A model generated the notes under the pieces. That model ran no database searches and had not been told where the DNA came from. It worked only from the letters and a program-made list of their open reading frames with translations. A DNA stretch of 64,000 nucleotides from Eleginops maclovinus (taxonomy: Eukaryota; Chordata; Actinopteri; Perciformes; Eleginopidae), in NCBI RefSeq assembly GCF_036324505.1, contig NC_086357.1, forward strand, positions 18,106,793-18,170,792, read 5' to 3'. This document shows, in pieces, positions 1-13,429 of the stretch; the first letter of the stretch is position 1; every line of letters begins with the position of its first letter. The position numbers were made by a program, and so were the translations under genes.

Positions 1-3000
1 TCCCCAGAAGTAGTCAGGTGTCAATTCCCCATGGCTGGGACACGTCTGGCAATATTATATATAATGGATACTGTCAGCTGAACCCATCAAAAGACAAAAT
101 CCTACAAGTGTTATTCGTCCCTCAATTCTTTACGACCTTCCCATCCTTGTATCTGGCACTCAGCCCTTACCCTATGACTCTACCTGAAGATGTAAATCTA
201 TAAAAGTGTCTTACAAAAATATGGTTCAGTTGAAAAAAAAGTATTTAAATGTCTTTAAAGTAGTTTTTTTTTAGCAATGTTACTCTTATACTGTAGGAGT
301 ACATACAGCATGTTGTTCTGGTTGACTCAAAACAAGCTGCAGTGCCCACATGCATCGCAATGAAGAACATGTTACACGATAAAACCAATTTTCTCAATGT
401 GTTTTAATCAGTGAATGCCCTTTTGTCTTTGTAAGTAGTTGATTTATATATTCCATTTGTCCGGTTCTGGCCTAATTTGGAACAAAGAAGGTGGCTGCTA
501 CTCATCACAAAACCCAAATAAATCTTTTAAATGTCAATAACCAAATCAAAATTCAAATTCAGTGGCAGACAAATAAAAGCAACACAAATGAACAACCATG
601 GTAGAAAGAATAACTGTGATCCTGATCTGTGTTGTGATAGCGTACTGTTCTGGTTAAAGGCACATGGGCCCATTTCCAGTATTTTTTAGCTGTTTCATGT
701 TGGTGCGCAGATCTGTGGCTGGATGCCTACTGGGAGCCACCCACCATCACTAAGATCTCCCCATGCTAGATGGCATTAGGAATAACAAATGCAGAACAAA
801 AAAGGTTTAATCCGCTCGTGTCCTTTCAAATGTGCTCAGACAAAAGCGCCTGGGATTCTTCAGGGCTAATTAACAGTGCCAATGGTGACAGGACTCTGGC
901 TTGTGAGAAGCTCAGCCCATTGATTGTTTCAAACACGTTACAGTAATTCAGCAGGAAGGGGGAACTCAGATTTTTTTTTAAATGACCGTTTATCACTTCA
1001 GAGGCCCATGGAGCCTTGGTGTATTGAGTCCCGATATTATTTCGCCAAAGGCATCTTTCAACGTGTTCATTGACCTTACTTCATCATTAATGGATGTAAA
1101 GAGGGAGGATCCTTGTCAAAAGCCTTGAATAACTCATCAGTAGCGAGGTCAGGGGAATACTAAAGGGTTAATGGTTTCTGTTTGGGGCCTTCAAGGCTTT
1201 ACCCTTAAGCACTTGCATTTCAGTTCCTGTGTTGCATGAGAAGAACTGAGCAGGGGAGCGGGGTACTGAGATAGCAGCGAGCTGTGCGGGATGCATAACA
1301 GTGTTTGTGCGTGTGCATGGATGTGCGCACGCAGAAGTGTATCATTAACTGTCAGCAATATCCCTCCAGCCATCTACCACTAATGCACACATCCATACAC
1401 GCAAACCACCACCACCACCAAATGGGAACATACTCGGCTTGTAAGTGCTAATACCGTGTGTGATTGTGTGTGTGAGAGAGCACATTCTGCAAACTCTATT
1501 GGCCTCTAGGGGAGTGTATCACACATGGAGAAACCCCTCCAACTTCCACTGAGACCCTTTAGTATAAGCGGAGAACCGGCCACTCTCGAGCACGTTAAAC
1601 AGCTCGGAAATCGAGCCGATAGAACTAACCTTATTTAACGACCAGGCATCCAAGCCATTTCCCCAAAGAGAATGTAATTTCTGAATGTCATGACCTTTTC
1701 TAACCGCGTTTAAAAATCTCCAGGGTCTTCAAGGTGTGGTCTGTCAATAAAAAGATTTTGAAGACTCGTGAGGGGTGGTAAACAGAGAGAAAGGCGATGC
1801 ATATGTTTAGCTCTTAATGGGTTGTTTATTATAGATACTGTCATCTGTTGTTTGGCTGACTGAGAGGTTTTTCCTGAGGCTCGTGACAGTGATTGAAGCA
1901 GTGTGTGCAAGATGAACTTTAGTGCAAGATCAAACAGCTTCAATAGCGTAAATACGTAATAAATAAAAACAGAGAAAGTGCTGAAGGAAACGTGTGTATG
2001 TCAGAGTAATTTAGTGTATGTGTTTGTGCCCCTAATTTGTGATAGGCAGTGTGGACTGATTTAGGGGTGGGGGAAATTGTCGTGAAGTGCAGCTCTCTCT
2101 GTCCAGGCGTCTCAGAGATAATTGTCTGCCAGAGTAAAACAACACTGTGCAGCAGAACTTCTACTCTGAGAACAGAGTTCACTCTGAGAGGGCGAGGGAG
2201 CGACTCTGAAGACATCAAACTTGACAAAAGAAGGAAGAAGAGAATTAAAGAAAATATGAGGGGAAAGTGTCTGGAGTGTGATTTGAAGGACTATTTTGCT
2301 GTGCCATAAGGACAGGGCGTATGGAACTACATTACCGATAATACACTGTTTTTGAAAGTTTCTTAAGTGCAGGAAGTCGACAGAATTCAATTAAAAATCT
2401 CTCTGTGGACAAAGATAGGGGAGTGCATTAAACCCTTCCTAAGGATTCCTAAGCACTAGTGAGCCCTCCTATCACATTTCCTGCAGTATGATCTTGAATA
2501 CAAAGTCGAAACCAAATGTTAAAGTTATGCTGTTTGTTTAAGTTGTTGTGATGAAGAGGGGCTTGAATTCTGTTTCAGTTAAAGCCGCATGAAATGCAAA
2601 TCAGAAGCTAACGCAGCCACATCTGTGATGACTGGCAGTGCTGAAAGTAAGAGTTCAACCTCAATGAATGGAGCAAACCTGTTGTACAATATCATCAGGC
2701 TGACTAGACTCTTTTTCACTGTGCATTTAACAATTGTCCAATACAACAACAGAGGCAAACGGTTGACACATTTTTAGTCTCTTACCATTGTATCACTTAC
2801 AGCTCATACAGCACATATGTAATGATCTGGATCAAATATCAGTCTGTTGCTATTTTACTTTTTGCTAATTTACCATTTTGTATACTGTGAAAATATACAA
2901 TGCGACTGCAAAACCGATAAACATATAGATTCTCTGGAGTGTCACTAATCTGTTCGCAGAAAGAAAAAGAAAAAAACTGATTCAGCAACAGACTAGATTA

Positions 3001-6000
3001 TCAAAAAAACAGCGGCTTACAGAGTCTTTATTTTATTGTGTTTGTACTGTATGTTTAATATAAACAAGTGAGACAAATCCTAGAATATTAAAATCCAGGA
3101 ATGGGTTTAGCAGAGGTTGCTTTAGGAGACAGTGGGCATAGTATCTTGACTCGTCAGGCATCTCCCTCCGTCAGTGTCAGTCAGGGTTTGTTTAGAATGG
3201 GCAAACTAATTACTGTGTAATTCTCAACACTTATCATGCAGTGACATATAGGCACTCCATCCCTCAAGATTCAAATAAATGGGAAGAAGTCATGTCAACG
3301 GTGGCTAGGATTCCTGTGGTTTAAGTATTTTCACGATGGTTGGCTACAAAGACTCTGGCCCCCTGGCACAATCACATGAAAGACAAGTAATCCGTTGGCA
3401 GGCAGCTGTCATATATGAATATATATGAAACCATACAACAACCTGCCCGGCCTGACAACCAAATTCAATGGCTTACAGGAGATAGTTTAACCAGACAGAC
3501 AGAAGCCGAGTATAACATGTGTTCATAAGAATATCAAAGTATCGAGAGGCAGTGTTCATTCCTTCAACAGAAATAATTACATGTTTTAAAGATTTCGTCG
3601 GCAAAAAAAACTAACTATAATATGAAAAATTAGCATGTAATACTTCTATTTAATGCAAATACATTTCCTATTTCATTCTTCCCATTCTTACCAGTTTAAA
3701 AATAGCAGATATATAAGCCAAATTAATATACAATCCTGTTGATGTATAAACCCACTGAAAAAACACAGAAAATATTATTACAATAGCTGGGCGAAACCAC
3801 AAAACCATGCTGGCCAGTGCGCTGACATATCTAATCTAGAGAGCTAATGTTACCACTATGTAATCTTTCTAAGGGCAGTGGATGTGTGTGTTGTATTCAG
3901 TGGGCTATTTTTCTTTTTTATAAGCTATCTGTAGGAAGGGTTGCATTTATTTTAGCGTCCAACTGCAAAGCTGTTTGCTCAATAAATATCAGGGCAGTAT
4001 TCCTACTAAATTCATCTGCTGCACGTCTAAAACTAAATCAAGATTTGCAAGCGAGTTCAGTGAAATTCAGGTAGCAGCACTGCTATGAGTGAACAGGAAT
4101 GACAGCGAAATGTTCAAGCTTCACAGAAATTAGGTGATGATGGAAGGTCAACTAAAGGACACAAAACAGCATGAGTTTTGGAATAACAACCAAGGACACC
4201 GACTCTATTGTTCTACTGCAAAGAGGCACTGTGTGCATTACATTCTGGCAAAAACAAGTAATCAGCGCCTTTCTGCTTTAGTAATAACAACATAAAACAT
4301 GTAACCATGGTAACTGTACACATCAAACACAGCAGGCTTAGCCTCAGAGGAGACACAAACAGCGCACATGCAAACAATATGAGGCTAAACAATTTAGGAG
4401 GTTCAAATGACTCTAACATTAACAACAATCAAATACCAAGAAGGGGAATGCTAGACAAAAACAATAAAAAAGATTTAACAAACAACATTAAGTTTTGTAA
4501 GATAACGCAGGATCGGCACCTTCAACCTCCAGGTCTGTGAATATGCTGTCTAGCTGATGTCTTAATGAAAGCTACCGCCTCACCTCCTCATGAGCTGAAT
4601 ATAAAACCTGAGAGTAAAAGAGAAGAGCCTGCTAACAACTGAGTGAGGCTTGAAGAGTATGTATTTCGAAGGGCAATGACAACACGTCCAAGGCCTTCTC
4701 TCCATTACAGCTAAAAGTGTTCTCTCTTTTGCTTCAAATTACATCCATTTAACATAGCAGAAAAGTGCACTCACCAGAGAGAAGACAGAGGAAAGACCTT
4801 AAGCACTGCACAGCGTGAACCCACTGCAATTCACAAGTTGGCCAAAAAGCCATCCTTTCTGATTTACAGCATCTTCTACTGTTAGTGTGTTGCTTTCTTC
4901 AATCCTCCTCCTTAATACACTAACCATTAGAGTCTGTCCAGAAAGAGAATATACCCTTGTGTCTCAATTATAGACTTAGACTGAATCTCTACAGAAGCCT
5001 TTCGTGGTCATAAAAGGAAATGACTATCCATTTTCTGCTCCAGCTCTCACACAGCATCTGCAGAGTCAGGTCTGTTGTTGGGACCAAAACTCATCTTTCC
5101 AACTGAACCGTCTTATTAATCGCCCTGACTGCTGTGGCAAAAAAGCCAATTAAAGTGGGAAAACGATTTGAATTGACGAAAAAAACAATCTTCGTGTCCC
5201 TTTAACGGTGACTTCCTTTGTGTGGTCTTTTCTTCTTATTTGCCAAACTTTCAATTCAAGAATGAGAATGCGGGTTTTGAATAAAAGTGTGCAACAACAA
5301 CATCAACATCAAAACCGGGGAAGGATGTCACAGACCCGAAAGCGCTACAATGCATAAAGTGCTTTGATCTTCTGGGTACAGCGGTAGATGTCTGAGATTT
5401 GGTGCTGTGCAAATTCTGAAAAGTGACGCTAGAGAAAAAGGATATAAGTGACAAAGACAGGGATAAAAGCACCGCCTGCAACAAGAGCTCAAATGAGAGG
5501 TGTGAATAAACACATAAAAGAAAGAAGATTCTTTGGAACAATTTAAAATCTGGAAGGCTCTGACAGGTCTTAGTTTTAATACCCACTAAAAATATTATCT
5601 GCAAAAAATACAGAGAGAAATGCATGGAAGATGGTGAAGTGAAGTTCTGAAATAGTTAACTTGTTCTTCTGAAGACAGTTATTACGGTTTCTGTGCACGC
5701 CGCTGCGTTTCTTCTGTGTGTGCATGGGACTGAAAGCATGACCAGGTTTGCAGTTAATGGCCGACACTCCTGAGGAGATGCGAAGTGGGAGAGATAATCA
5801 GAGGCAGAGAAGAGAGTGGTGCATGTGGGAGCAAGAGAACGACAGATCTGGAAACAGAGGCAAAGAGAGTCAGAGAGAGAGATGTGGGGTAAGCACAATC
5901 ATTTGCTGATAGGACAGACGGGTAGCACAGCAATTTATATCTGAGACTGACAAACAGGTGAAAAGCAACCCTGAAATCAAGTCTTTGCGGGGGGTACAGC

Positions 6001-9000
6001 AATTCCAAGGCCCAAGAGACAAAAACCTGTTTAGATAGAAAAGATTTGAGGAGAGATGGTAAGTGGGACTTTGTAAGAGCTCAAAATGTGTGCTTGGAGG
6101 GAAGCATTGCCTGCGAGTACATTTTACGGTCTATATTTTGTTATTTGCATTATTTTACTATCATTTATACACTATATTAGTTGTTGGGTAGTCTTATTCT
6201 TTCTAAATGATGCAGCAGTAAGATGATACATCTATAATCTGGTGTCACCCAGAGGGTTGTAAGCATATTCTTGTTGTTAATACTGGCCAATATTTGTATT
6301 GGGGGAAACATGGAGCCTGTCTACAGTGTCTTCCTGAGTGGAGGAGGACAGTTCACTGTGCATACTAACTACTCCTGCCCGCATTGGCACTGAATGTTGA
6401 TTTTTGAAGCATATCTTAAGTGTTTCACAATTAATTAACCAAAGCAAATAAAGAGGAAGAGACATCACGTTGTTTTTAAAGTAATGTTCCCAGCACAGTA
6501 AATCCAAAATCAATTTCATCGTCGATTTCTCCTACACTTAACTAATCAGTATTAGCACTTTAGAAAGTGTTTCAGGGCACTGTAATAAAAAGCCCAGGCA
6601 GCTACAGCTTAGGAGAACCTAAGTCATAATGACTAAAATCACACAAACAACTGGGCACCAATCAGCCAAAAAGCAAAAATAACACTTCCTTTGATTCATT
6701 CTCATTAACATGAATTACTGAGAGAAAACAGAAAATCATACGGCAATCATAGTGTTCACTGTTATAATATGAACAAGGCTTTCATTTTCCAGGCATGGGT
6801 ACTCTTGATCAACTAAATGAACTCTGGAAACACTGCCATACTTTGATGTTTCCGAGGATAGTGCCGTAAAGCTCAGGAGTGCTATAAACAGGGATAATTA
6901 GTGGTATGACTTAGATCTTTCCTGTAATATGTAGTGCATATTGAGGAGGTTTATACATGTGGTCACTGGAGAATTTTGCCTTCCTATTTACTATTCATTA
7001 ATATATATGAGGATTGGAAGAACTGCCAGTCTTCTTCTCAGTGTACTGTCACTACAGGTTTTGTACTGAGGAAGCTCACAGGCCTTTAGTTACACAGTAC
7101 AAAAACCCATCCTCTATTCAGGTTGTCCAGGGATCTCGGGGTCAAACATGATAGATGACATGCCATCTGCTTATCATGCCCTTCCAGAGATGATTGGGGG
7201 AGTTAGCACTCGGGGAAATATTAAGGTCAGCCTATCACCTCAAAACAAACTGTAAGGGACAGGAGTCAGGGTGGGCTGGCCAGAGAAGGGTGCAGAGGGG
7301 GTTTGCACGGCTCTTGATCTCACCACCATATAACTGATAAGGCTGCTAGCAAATGCACGGCCAAGAAGGATTATCTGAGGGTAGCTCAGTGTGTCTGACA
7401 CCAGGCATGCTGGGTAAAGAGAGGCAGGGCTGTTTACTTTAGAGTCTTGTCGAGGAGTTAAATACTATAGTCCAGTCCTCTAGGATTTACAGTAGCAGTC
7501 TATTCAGACAAGACCCTGACGTCAGCTAATCAGAGGGAGATGATTCATTCTATTGAATATTTCATAAATGCAGCGTATTTATAATTTCATTAGCTGGGGG
7601 TGACTCACAAAGCCGAGTATTCAGTCGTCACATTGATGACTGTATTGTAATTGCCACTTGACTCGACTTAGCTTTAGCACTTCTGGCTCGTGCTTGTGGC
7701 TACAGAAGAGTTACAAAACAATTCCTATTGGAAAAAAGACACTTTTAAAAATCTGGAGCTTGCTTCGATTTCACTCTCCAAGTGTCCGACTGCTTATGTG
7801 CCAGCCTTAAAAAAAAGTCTGAAAATACAACAAATGGGTACCAAGTTTTGTTTGAAAATAATTTGGGAACACACAACGATAGTGTAACTTTTGTTATGTA
7901 ATCTTTACTGACTGACGGGAATGAGGGTGAAACAAAAGACAGCTCGATCCATTCAGCTTATTCAATGGGATCCAGGGAATTCAATATCAATCTCTTCGTA
8001 TCAGTGTTCTTCTGCTCAATGTCAGAAATAATCCTGATGGAAATTAAGGACATACTGTGACCGCAAAAGCATATTACTGTCTTAAATGAAAAATACCATT
8101 AACATTATTTTAGTATCTTCATCCATGACTTTTAGGGATATTTTACTTTACTAGTTAATTCAGGATTACCAGTTCCATGTAATCCATGTGGACATGTGGC
8201 ATATGTTTGAGCATATGTTTTGTTTGATTATCTTGCAGGAAGTTAGTATATCTGCTGCAGGGCAGGAGCAGGAACACACTCTAACTCTGTTATGGGTTGT
8301 ATTTTCACCCAAAAAAATAAGCATGAGTTTTGGTTTTTACAGTAATGCACTCTGACTTAAATATGTAAAATATTTTCCAGTGAATACGGGAAGTAGTTTC
8401 TTCTTTTCCCTGGCTCTGATGTTAAAGCTTTCATGTAGAAACGTGAGTAGAAAGAGAATGATTGTTTGATGTGACATCATATTGACAATAGCCCCACAGA
8501 CAAAGTGAAGAAGCGGTTTCAAACAAAAAGAAATACAAGGAATCTTTAAGTCACTATGCCCTCACAACAAGGCATTAACCACCAATATTCACACTCGGCA
8601 GAGAGGCTGTTCCTCATCCACAATGCAGCGCCTCAGTTGAACCAGAGGAACTTCGGAAAACTTTAATTTAAAATGTTACTTTCAACTGTTGCTCTTTTAT
8701 CACTATCTATTCCCACTGAGGCTGATATACAAAGTCTCAACTCTATTAACTTTGAATGCAGGAAGCTAAACAAGCATTATGTATTAAGGCCAAAGTTAGA
8801 AAATGTTGCACCAGTATTTAAATAAGATTTAATTACAAAAGTAATGCATTACATGGATTCAAAGAAAGACTAATGTGCGTATGAAGTTTTTCCAGTAATA
8901 GTTTGTCAAATATTTACAAAGTGATGGCCAAGAGTGAATATTAATTAAGAACTTAAGAGAAAAATGCCAAGTTGTTTATTTATTCAGAGAAGTGTAATAT

Positions 9001-10394
9001 CATAAAATGTGCCTTGGGCTCCGACTTGTACAAACATCAGATAACTGAATAAAGAATTGGAGAAGGAAACTTAATCTTGTTTAAAGTAATCATCCAAAGA
9101 AGACATCACCCGAATTTCAGACATAAATTAGCCAGCTATCCTTTGATTAGAGGAAGCTTTACATGCTGCCTAAAATCATTTGATTAACCCAGCTCTCTGA
9201 GCCTTAGGGAGCTGAGTGAGTGACTTTTCAGTTTTGGAGGACTTTGGAAGAATACTAAATAAGATAGATTATCTCTTTGAAGTTCTTCTCTAGACCTTTA
9301 CATAAAGAAAGATATATGACCTACTCACATTTGAAATCAATCATAAAATAGTCCACATTAAGCTTCTGAGAATTCATTTACAAACAGCTATGTACACACA
9401 TTGATTTCACAAACATGCAGCGCACCATTCTGGATTAAAAGTGAACAATTCTTAAAGGTTGCGCCATCACTGATCCTCCCCACATAACTTCTGTTTTATG
9501 ACCTACTCAAGATATTACCAAGACACATAAACCTTCACAGACTCATCAATCTCTTCTTTCTATCTCCTAGAGCTTCATGCTGGGTTGGGGGAGGGTCAAA
9601 TAAATGCTTCACATGCCAGGCAGCATCAGTCATCTCCTCCTCTGTAATTAGTTCTGATTATACCAGATACTAGAAATAAATAAATAAAAGCCCTATGAGG
9701 AAAGAGGGCTAAGAACAGGATTAATGGGGGAGTGAAACAGTGTGGATCAGTTTCACTTAGCTACACTCTGGCTGCCAGAATTGTGTTTATTTGGGAGTAA
9801 ACATGACACATGGGAATCAGAGTCACACGCATTATGTATAATGCATGTATTATTCTTTGAACCAGTAGCATTATACACTGTGCCGTGCAAAAACAAGAAA
9901 TTGGGCTCAGTACAGTGTTAAGAACATTGTACTGTCCAGTGATTTGCGGAAATGAACAGGATTGAAAGCCTCAGGGAACATATGCTATTATCACAGATTT
10001 ACTTTTCATTGGGATGATAGGGTGACATAGAGCCAGATGCTTTTGAGTATAGGATCAGTGCTTTATGTTTAGGTGCAAATACAAATCCATATGCTAAAGA
10101 TTAAACAAGCTTAAGGTTCTTTATTGTCAACAATATGTTGTATATTATGCTTTTAAACATAGGCAGTGTAAACGTTCATGGTGCGTTTAAATAAAGACGA
10201 GCAATTTCATATGGTTTCTATTTATGTCTATGGTCCCCTGACAAGTGCGAAAATCTTGTATGACATTCATAACATGAGAGCAGATTTTTTTCACGCCCCA
10301 CCGTTTCAGAGATCAAAAATACAGACTGTGATTATAGCAAAGAATACAAATAATATCTTTCAAAAAAGTTGTAATATTGATTTGTTTTATTTAT

Positions 10395-10592
10395 AGAAAG
10401 CTATGCCCGCTCTTTCGTAATGATTCAAAACGTTTTGCTAAGCTAAGCTAAGCTAACTGAAGGCTGTTTGTATATCATGTACGGACATGAGAGTGGCATC
10501 AATGTTTTCTCGTCAATGTTCTCTGCCTTTAGTCTAACTTTTGAAAAGAAACAAAGGAAAACTTCATCCTTAAATGTCAAACTATGCCTGAA
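10395..10592 (+). repeat. degraded dispersed repeat containing GCTAA tandem units
   Basis: Four GCTAA units (10437-10457) are followed by acggacatgagagtggcatc and, ~100 bases on, aaatgtcaaactatgcc. This order (GCTAAGCTAAGCTAA, then ACATGAGAGTGGTATC, then AAATGTCGAACTATTCC) is one I recall from a repeat scattered through spiny-rayed fish genomes. Borders are approximate and its class is unknown to me. Confidence 0.55.
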
Positions 10593-11231
10593 ATACATTT
10601 TCACAATAATACTATTAAAAGTTATTATGAAAAGGGAGGTAGGTAGGGCTATCTTTATTATAAGGTAGAGTTGTAAAGGTATTTGATTTATAGAGTATAA
10701 TATCCCAAAATGTCACGGTACACTATTTTTAATATGATCATTATTATTAGACTTTAGAATGACCTTAAAGAAATGAGAAGGACATCTTAAAATAAACAGA
10801 ATTATGAACGTGATAAAGAGCATGCAACTACACGATGTTGTAATATAACTATTGTTAGTTCTCATGTTAGCAGCACAGTAGTATGTTAAATTAACATAAA
10901 TGTAGTTTTACTTTCACACAGCCTTCATCATTTTATTCAGTACCATGGAAAAGCAGATGGTATATGAAGCGCCAATTTAAATTCTATATATAGTCGCCAT
11001 TATAAAGTTTATTGTTCAACTGCTTAATGAAAAAAAAGGCAGTTTTCGATGGTGACCGCTGAGTGTGGATGTTGGAGCAGTAAAGGACGTGAGCAGTGAG
11101 TGAGTCAGGACGGCTAAGTGGGAGTGGGTTAAATTTGGGTGTGGGGGGGGTCACAGTTGGCTAAGGCGGTGGTCACAGTTGCTGTGATGGCAGTGGGCAC
11201 AAGTGAATGCCTGAAGATTGGCTTCTTGCTC

Positions 11232-11396
11232 TTAGGTGGGCAGAGCTGGGCTGTCCATCTGCCACACTTCATCATGGAGGGGGTGGGAGGAGTTGTTCAG
11301 GACGGTCGTGTCCATCATCCTCATCTCAGCCTGCAGACTGTGCAGTTCCAGCCCGACCACAGAGTTGGACTGCCTTATTACTGGCAGCACCAGCCT
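11232..11396 (-). other. unexplained 54-codon open frame, coding-like composition
   Basis: On the minus strand a frame opens after a TGA at 11397-11399 and ends at TAA (11232-11234). It includes SNSVVGLELHSLQAEMRMMD and, a little later, NNSSHPLHDEVWQMD. The first part looks like an amphipathic helix. The local base composition is more GC-rich than the surrounding intron. There is a modest 3' splice-like site (aataaggcag) just before it but no strong pyrimidine tract. I do not recognise the family. It may be a decayed coding fragment, an antisense gene exon or chance. Confidence 0.25.
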
Positions 11397-13387
11397 TCAT
11401 GCTGCCTCCCAAACACATAAATCCAAGAACAGTGCTCTGACCACTACTGACTTTCAGCAGCCTGCCGCAAATACTAAAGGATTACAGTTTCCTCATAGAA
11501 AGGGTGGTGATATTTGAGCAGGACAGGATTTTCGTCATTTGGACCCATAGGTGCATGTAAGTCCACCATCTTGACCTCACGCTAAAGTAGTAGCAATTTT
11601 GTGACAATCTGTTGTGTCTTTGAAAGATCAGAGTCAAAGGTATTCAATATCCAGCATGTAAATAGGACCTCATTACTTTAAGAATAACATAATGACAGGC
11701 CAGATTTATTTTTTGTTTATGCTGTACTGGCACAACAAGGCTAGATACAAAAGCACAATGACTGATGTTGCCTATTATCACTGTTTTCTTATGTAATTAG
11801 ATTTTTCTTACTTGTTCACCCTTGATCAGTGGCCTGAAACATGCACTTCAGGTGCAGTGAGGGATGAACAATTTTCCCACTTCACAGATTTGCTTACCTA
11901 ACACTTATTTTGGAAGCCCATCTTCCCAAACTCATTCACAGGGGGGGAAAAAGCAGATAACATACTGTAAAATTCATTATTAAACTTGATTAAACAAAGA
12001 GCCTTTTGCAGGGATCTAAAATTATTCCCTTTGACAAGCCACTTAGTGAGGGCACCATCAAAAAATTAACTTCAAATGCAACTTGGAACAAAACAAGAAC
12101 AGTGGGATGCTGAGTGAGTTTATCTCCACGATTGAAACCAGTGGTGTTCCTTTGGACCATGAAATTGTCATTTGTTCTGCAAGCGTTACATCAAATGAGA
12201 GTTCAGGGTCATGCCAGGACTGTTCGTTGCCGCTAAGTTTATTTTAAATTGTTATCTGAGGGAATTTCCATGGATAATTATATTTGGCTCAGGTAGACCG
12301 GTAGGCGAACACGTGCTAATCCAGGCCTGTGTGTTCACGAAACACAACAGCAAACAATGGCATCCATCCACAGAGCTCAACATGCAGTATGAATCCTCAC
12401 ATGTACTTTAAGTGCAGGTGCATATGAGCATGTGTGAATATTTCAGCATGTTTTCAATTCAGTGGCTTTTGTGTGTCCCTCCCAGTGAAAGCTTTTCAGT
12501 GTGAGTGCTTTCCTGTGCGCATGAACAGTATTAAGAAGAAATAATGTAACCATAGTGAGAGATTACATTCTGTGACTTGCTTAAAACCATTAGAGAGAGC
12601 GAAAAGACGACCAGGCAGAGGGGATTACTCCGAGCTGGAATGTGGAAGCGGCAGAACATAGTAAGGGAGGGGGGGGTGGGACGGCACAAGGGCGACATTG
12701 ACAGTGTGGCACTGACAACAGCACTGGCAGGAGATCAGGTTAAAGAGTCTGGCAGAGAGCCAACTGATTGTTCTAGAAAGAGGAAAGCACAGGGACAGAA
12801 GGTAGAGAGGGATATAGGAAGATTAAGACAGAATGGGAGTGATAAAACTACACAGACAGTCAAGATTCCATCTTTCAAAAATCAACAAAAACCAAAGGCC
12901 TTAGCCACCAACAGCTTCCTGCCTTTAATATACAGTGCATTTAGGTAGAACTAGAGGAGCGGGAGATTGGTGGTGTTTGTGGTGAGAAAGCGATAAAGAG
13001 AAGAAGAAGAAGCAGAAGAAGCCATTAGCATTATGAAAGCATCAGACCCAGAGGCGTGCGGAACAGCCACTTTAATGACGCTACTGTTTGCTCCACGTGG
13101 GGGTGGGGGTGCCAGCGTTGTAATGAAAGGAAGGGTGTTGTGATGACACAGGCTGCAGGAAGTATATATAGCCACGCTGTAGAAGCCAAACCAAAAAATA
13201 ACAGAAATAACAAGTAAAGCAAATAAAAAACAAATAAAGGACATACAATGAAGCTGTACACCCAGCAGGCATTCCAGCCAGCCAATTGTAATAAATCAAG
13301 ATGGAGGAGAAGGATTTCAGCTCGGGTTAGTATGAGGCAGCGGACCTCTTTGCTGATTTGGTGTACAGCATGGTGACATATACTGAC

Positions 13388-13429
13388 CTGGGCTTGAGAC
13401 AGCACTAGTGGTGGTAGGTTCAATAATTG
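13388..13429 (-). CDS. negr1: negr1 cassette exon 7a: Thr/Pro/Ser-rich stalk before the GPI anchor
   Basis: This exon is only 42 bases, phase 1 in and out. It encodes PIIEPTTTSAVSSP plus the first base of the next codon. Rodent Negr1/Kilon, as I recall it, has a closely matching insert (IIEPTTSSPVTSPA) between Ig3 and the STAQYG segment that leads into the GPI signal; the common human isoform lacks it. That match, the correct phase and an exceptional 3' splice site (43 pyrimidines then tgtag) support a real alternative exon. Its donor, CAG|gtcagt, is weaker than those of the other exons, in keeping with regulated inclusion. The segment is rich in O-glycosylatable Ser/Thr and would lengthen the membrane-proximal stalk. 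If the donor is ignored, the frame continues 23 further codons to a stop with no hydrophobic tail. Confidence 0.85.

Larger units (their letters stand above)
1..13387 (-). other. negr1: negr1 intron downstream of exon 7a (left part, terminal exon not found)
   Basis: The next expected exon would encode an AQYG-like motif followed by a hydrophobic GPI signal and stop. Scanning this interval for the reverse complement of Gln-Tyr-Gly and for a hydrophobic tail behind a good 3' splice site gave nothing convincing. The exon therefore probably lies beyond position 1, or has diverged past recognition. The interval holds a degraded dispersed repeat at 10.4-10.6 kb and an unexplained open frame at 11.2-11.4 kb. 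The rest is AT-rich sequence in which I see no gene. Confidence 0.65.

Noticed and set aside
540..660. Minus-strand frame with EQYAITT followed by hydrophobic residues, considered as the missing GPI exon
   Set aside because: The acceptor (cctttaaccag) is poor, the conserved residues before QYG are absent, and the tail ends in charged residues rather than a hydrophobic stretch.
5251..5625. 124-codon minus-strand frame rich in Leu/Ser/Phe
   Set aside because: It is the complement of purine-rich intron sequence. Composition explains the open frame and no family is recognisable.
12577..12948. 123-codon plus-strand frame rich in Lys/Arg/Gln
   Set aside because: It is purine-rich sequence biased against stops; no recognisable domain, splice signal or promoter.
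13031..13423. 130-codon, very hydrophobic minus-strand frame overlapping exon 7a, resembling a GPI or membrane tail
   Set aside because: It is in a different frame from the phase imposed by exon 6 and by the IIEPTT match. Its hydrophobicity comes from T-rich intron sequence and no splice arrangement joins it to negr1 in frame.
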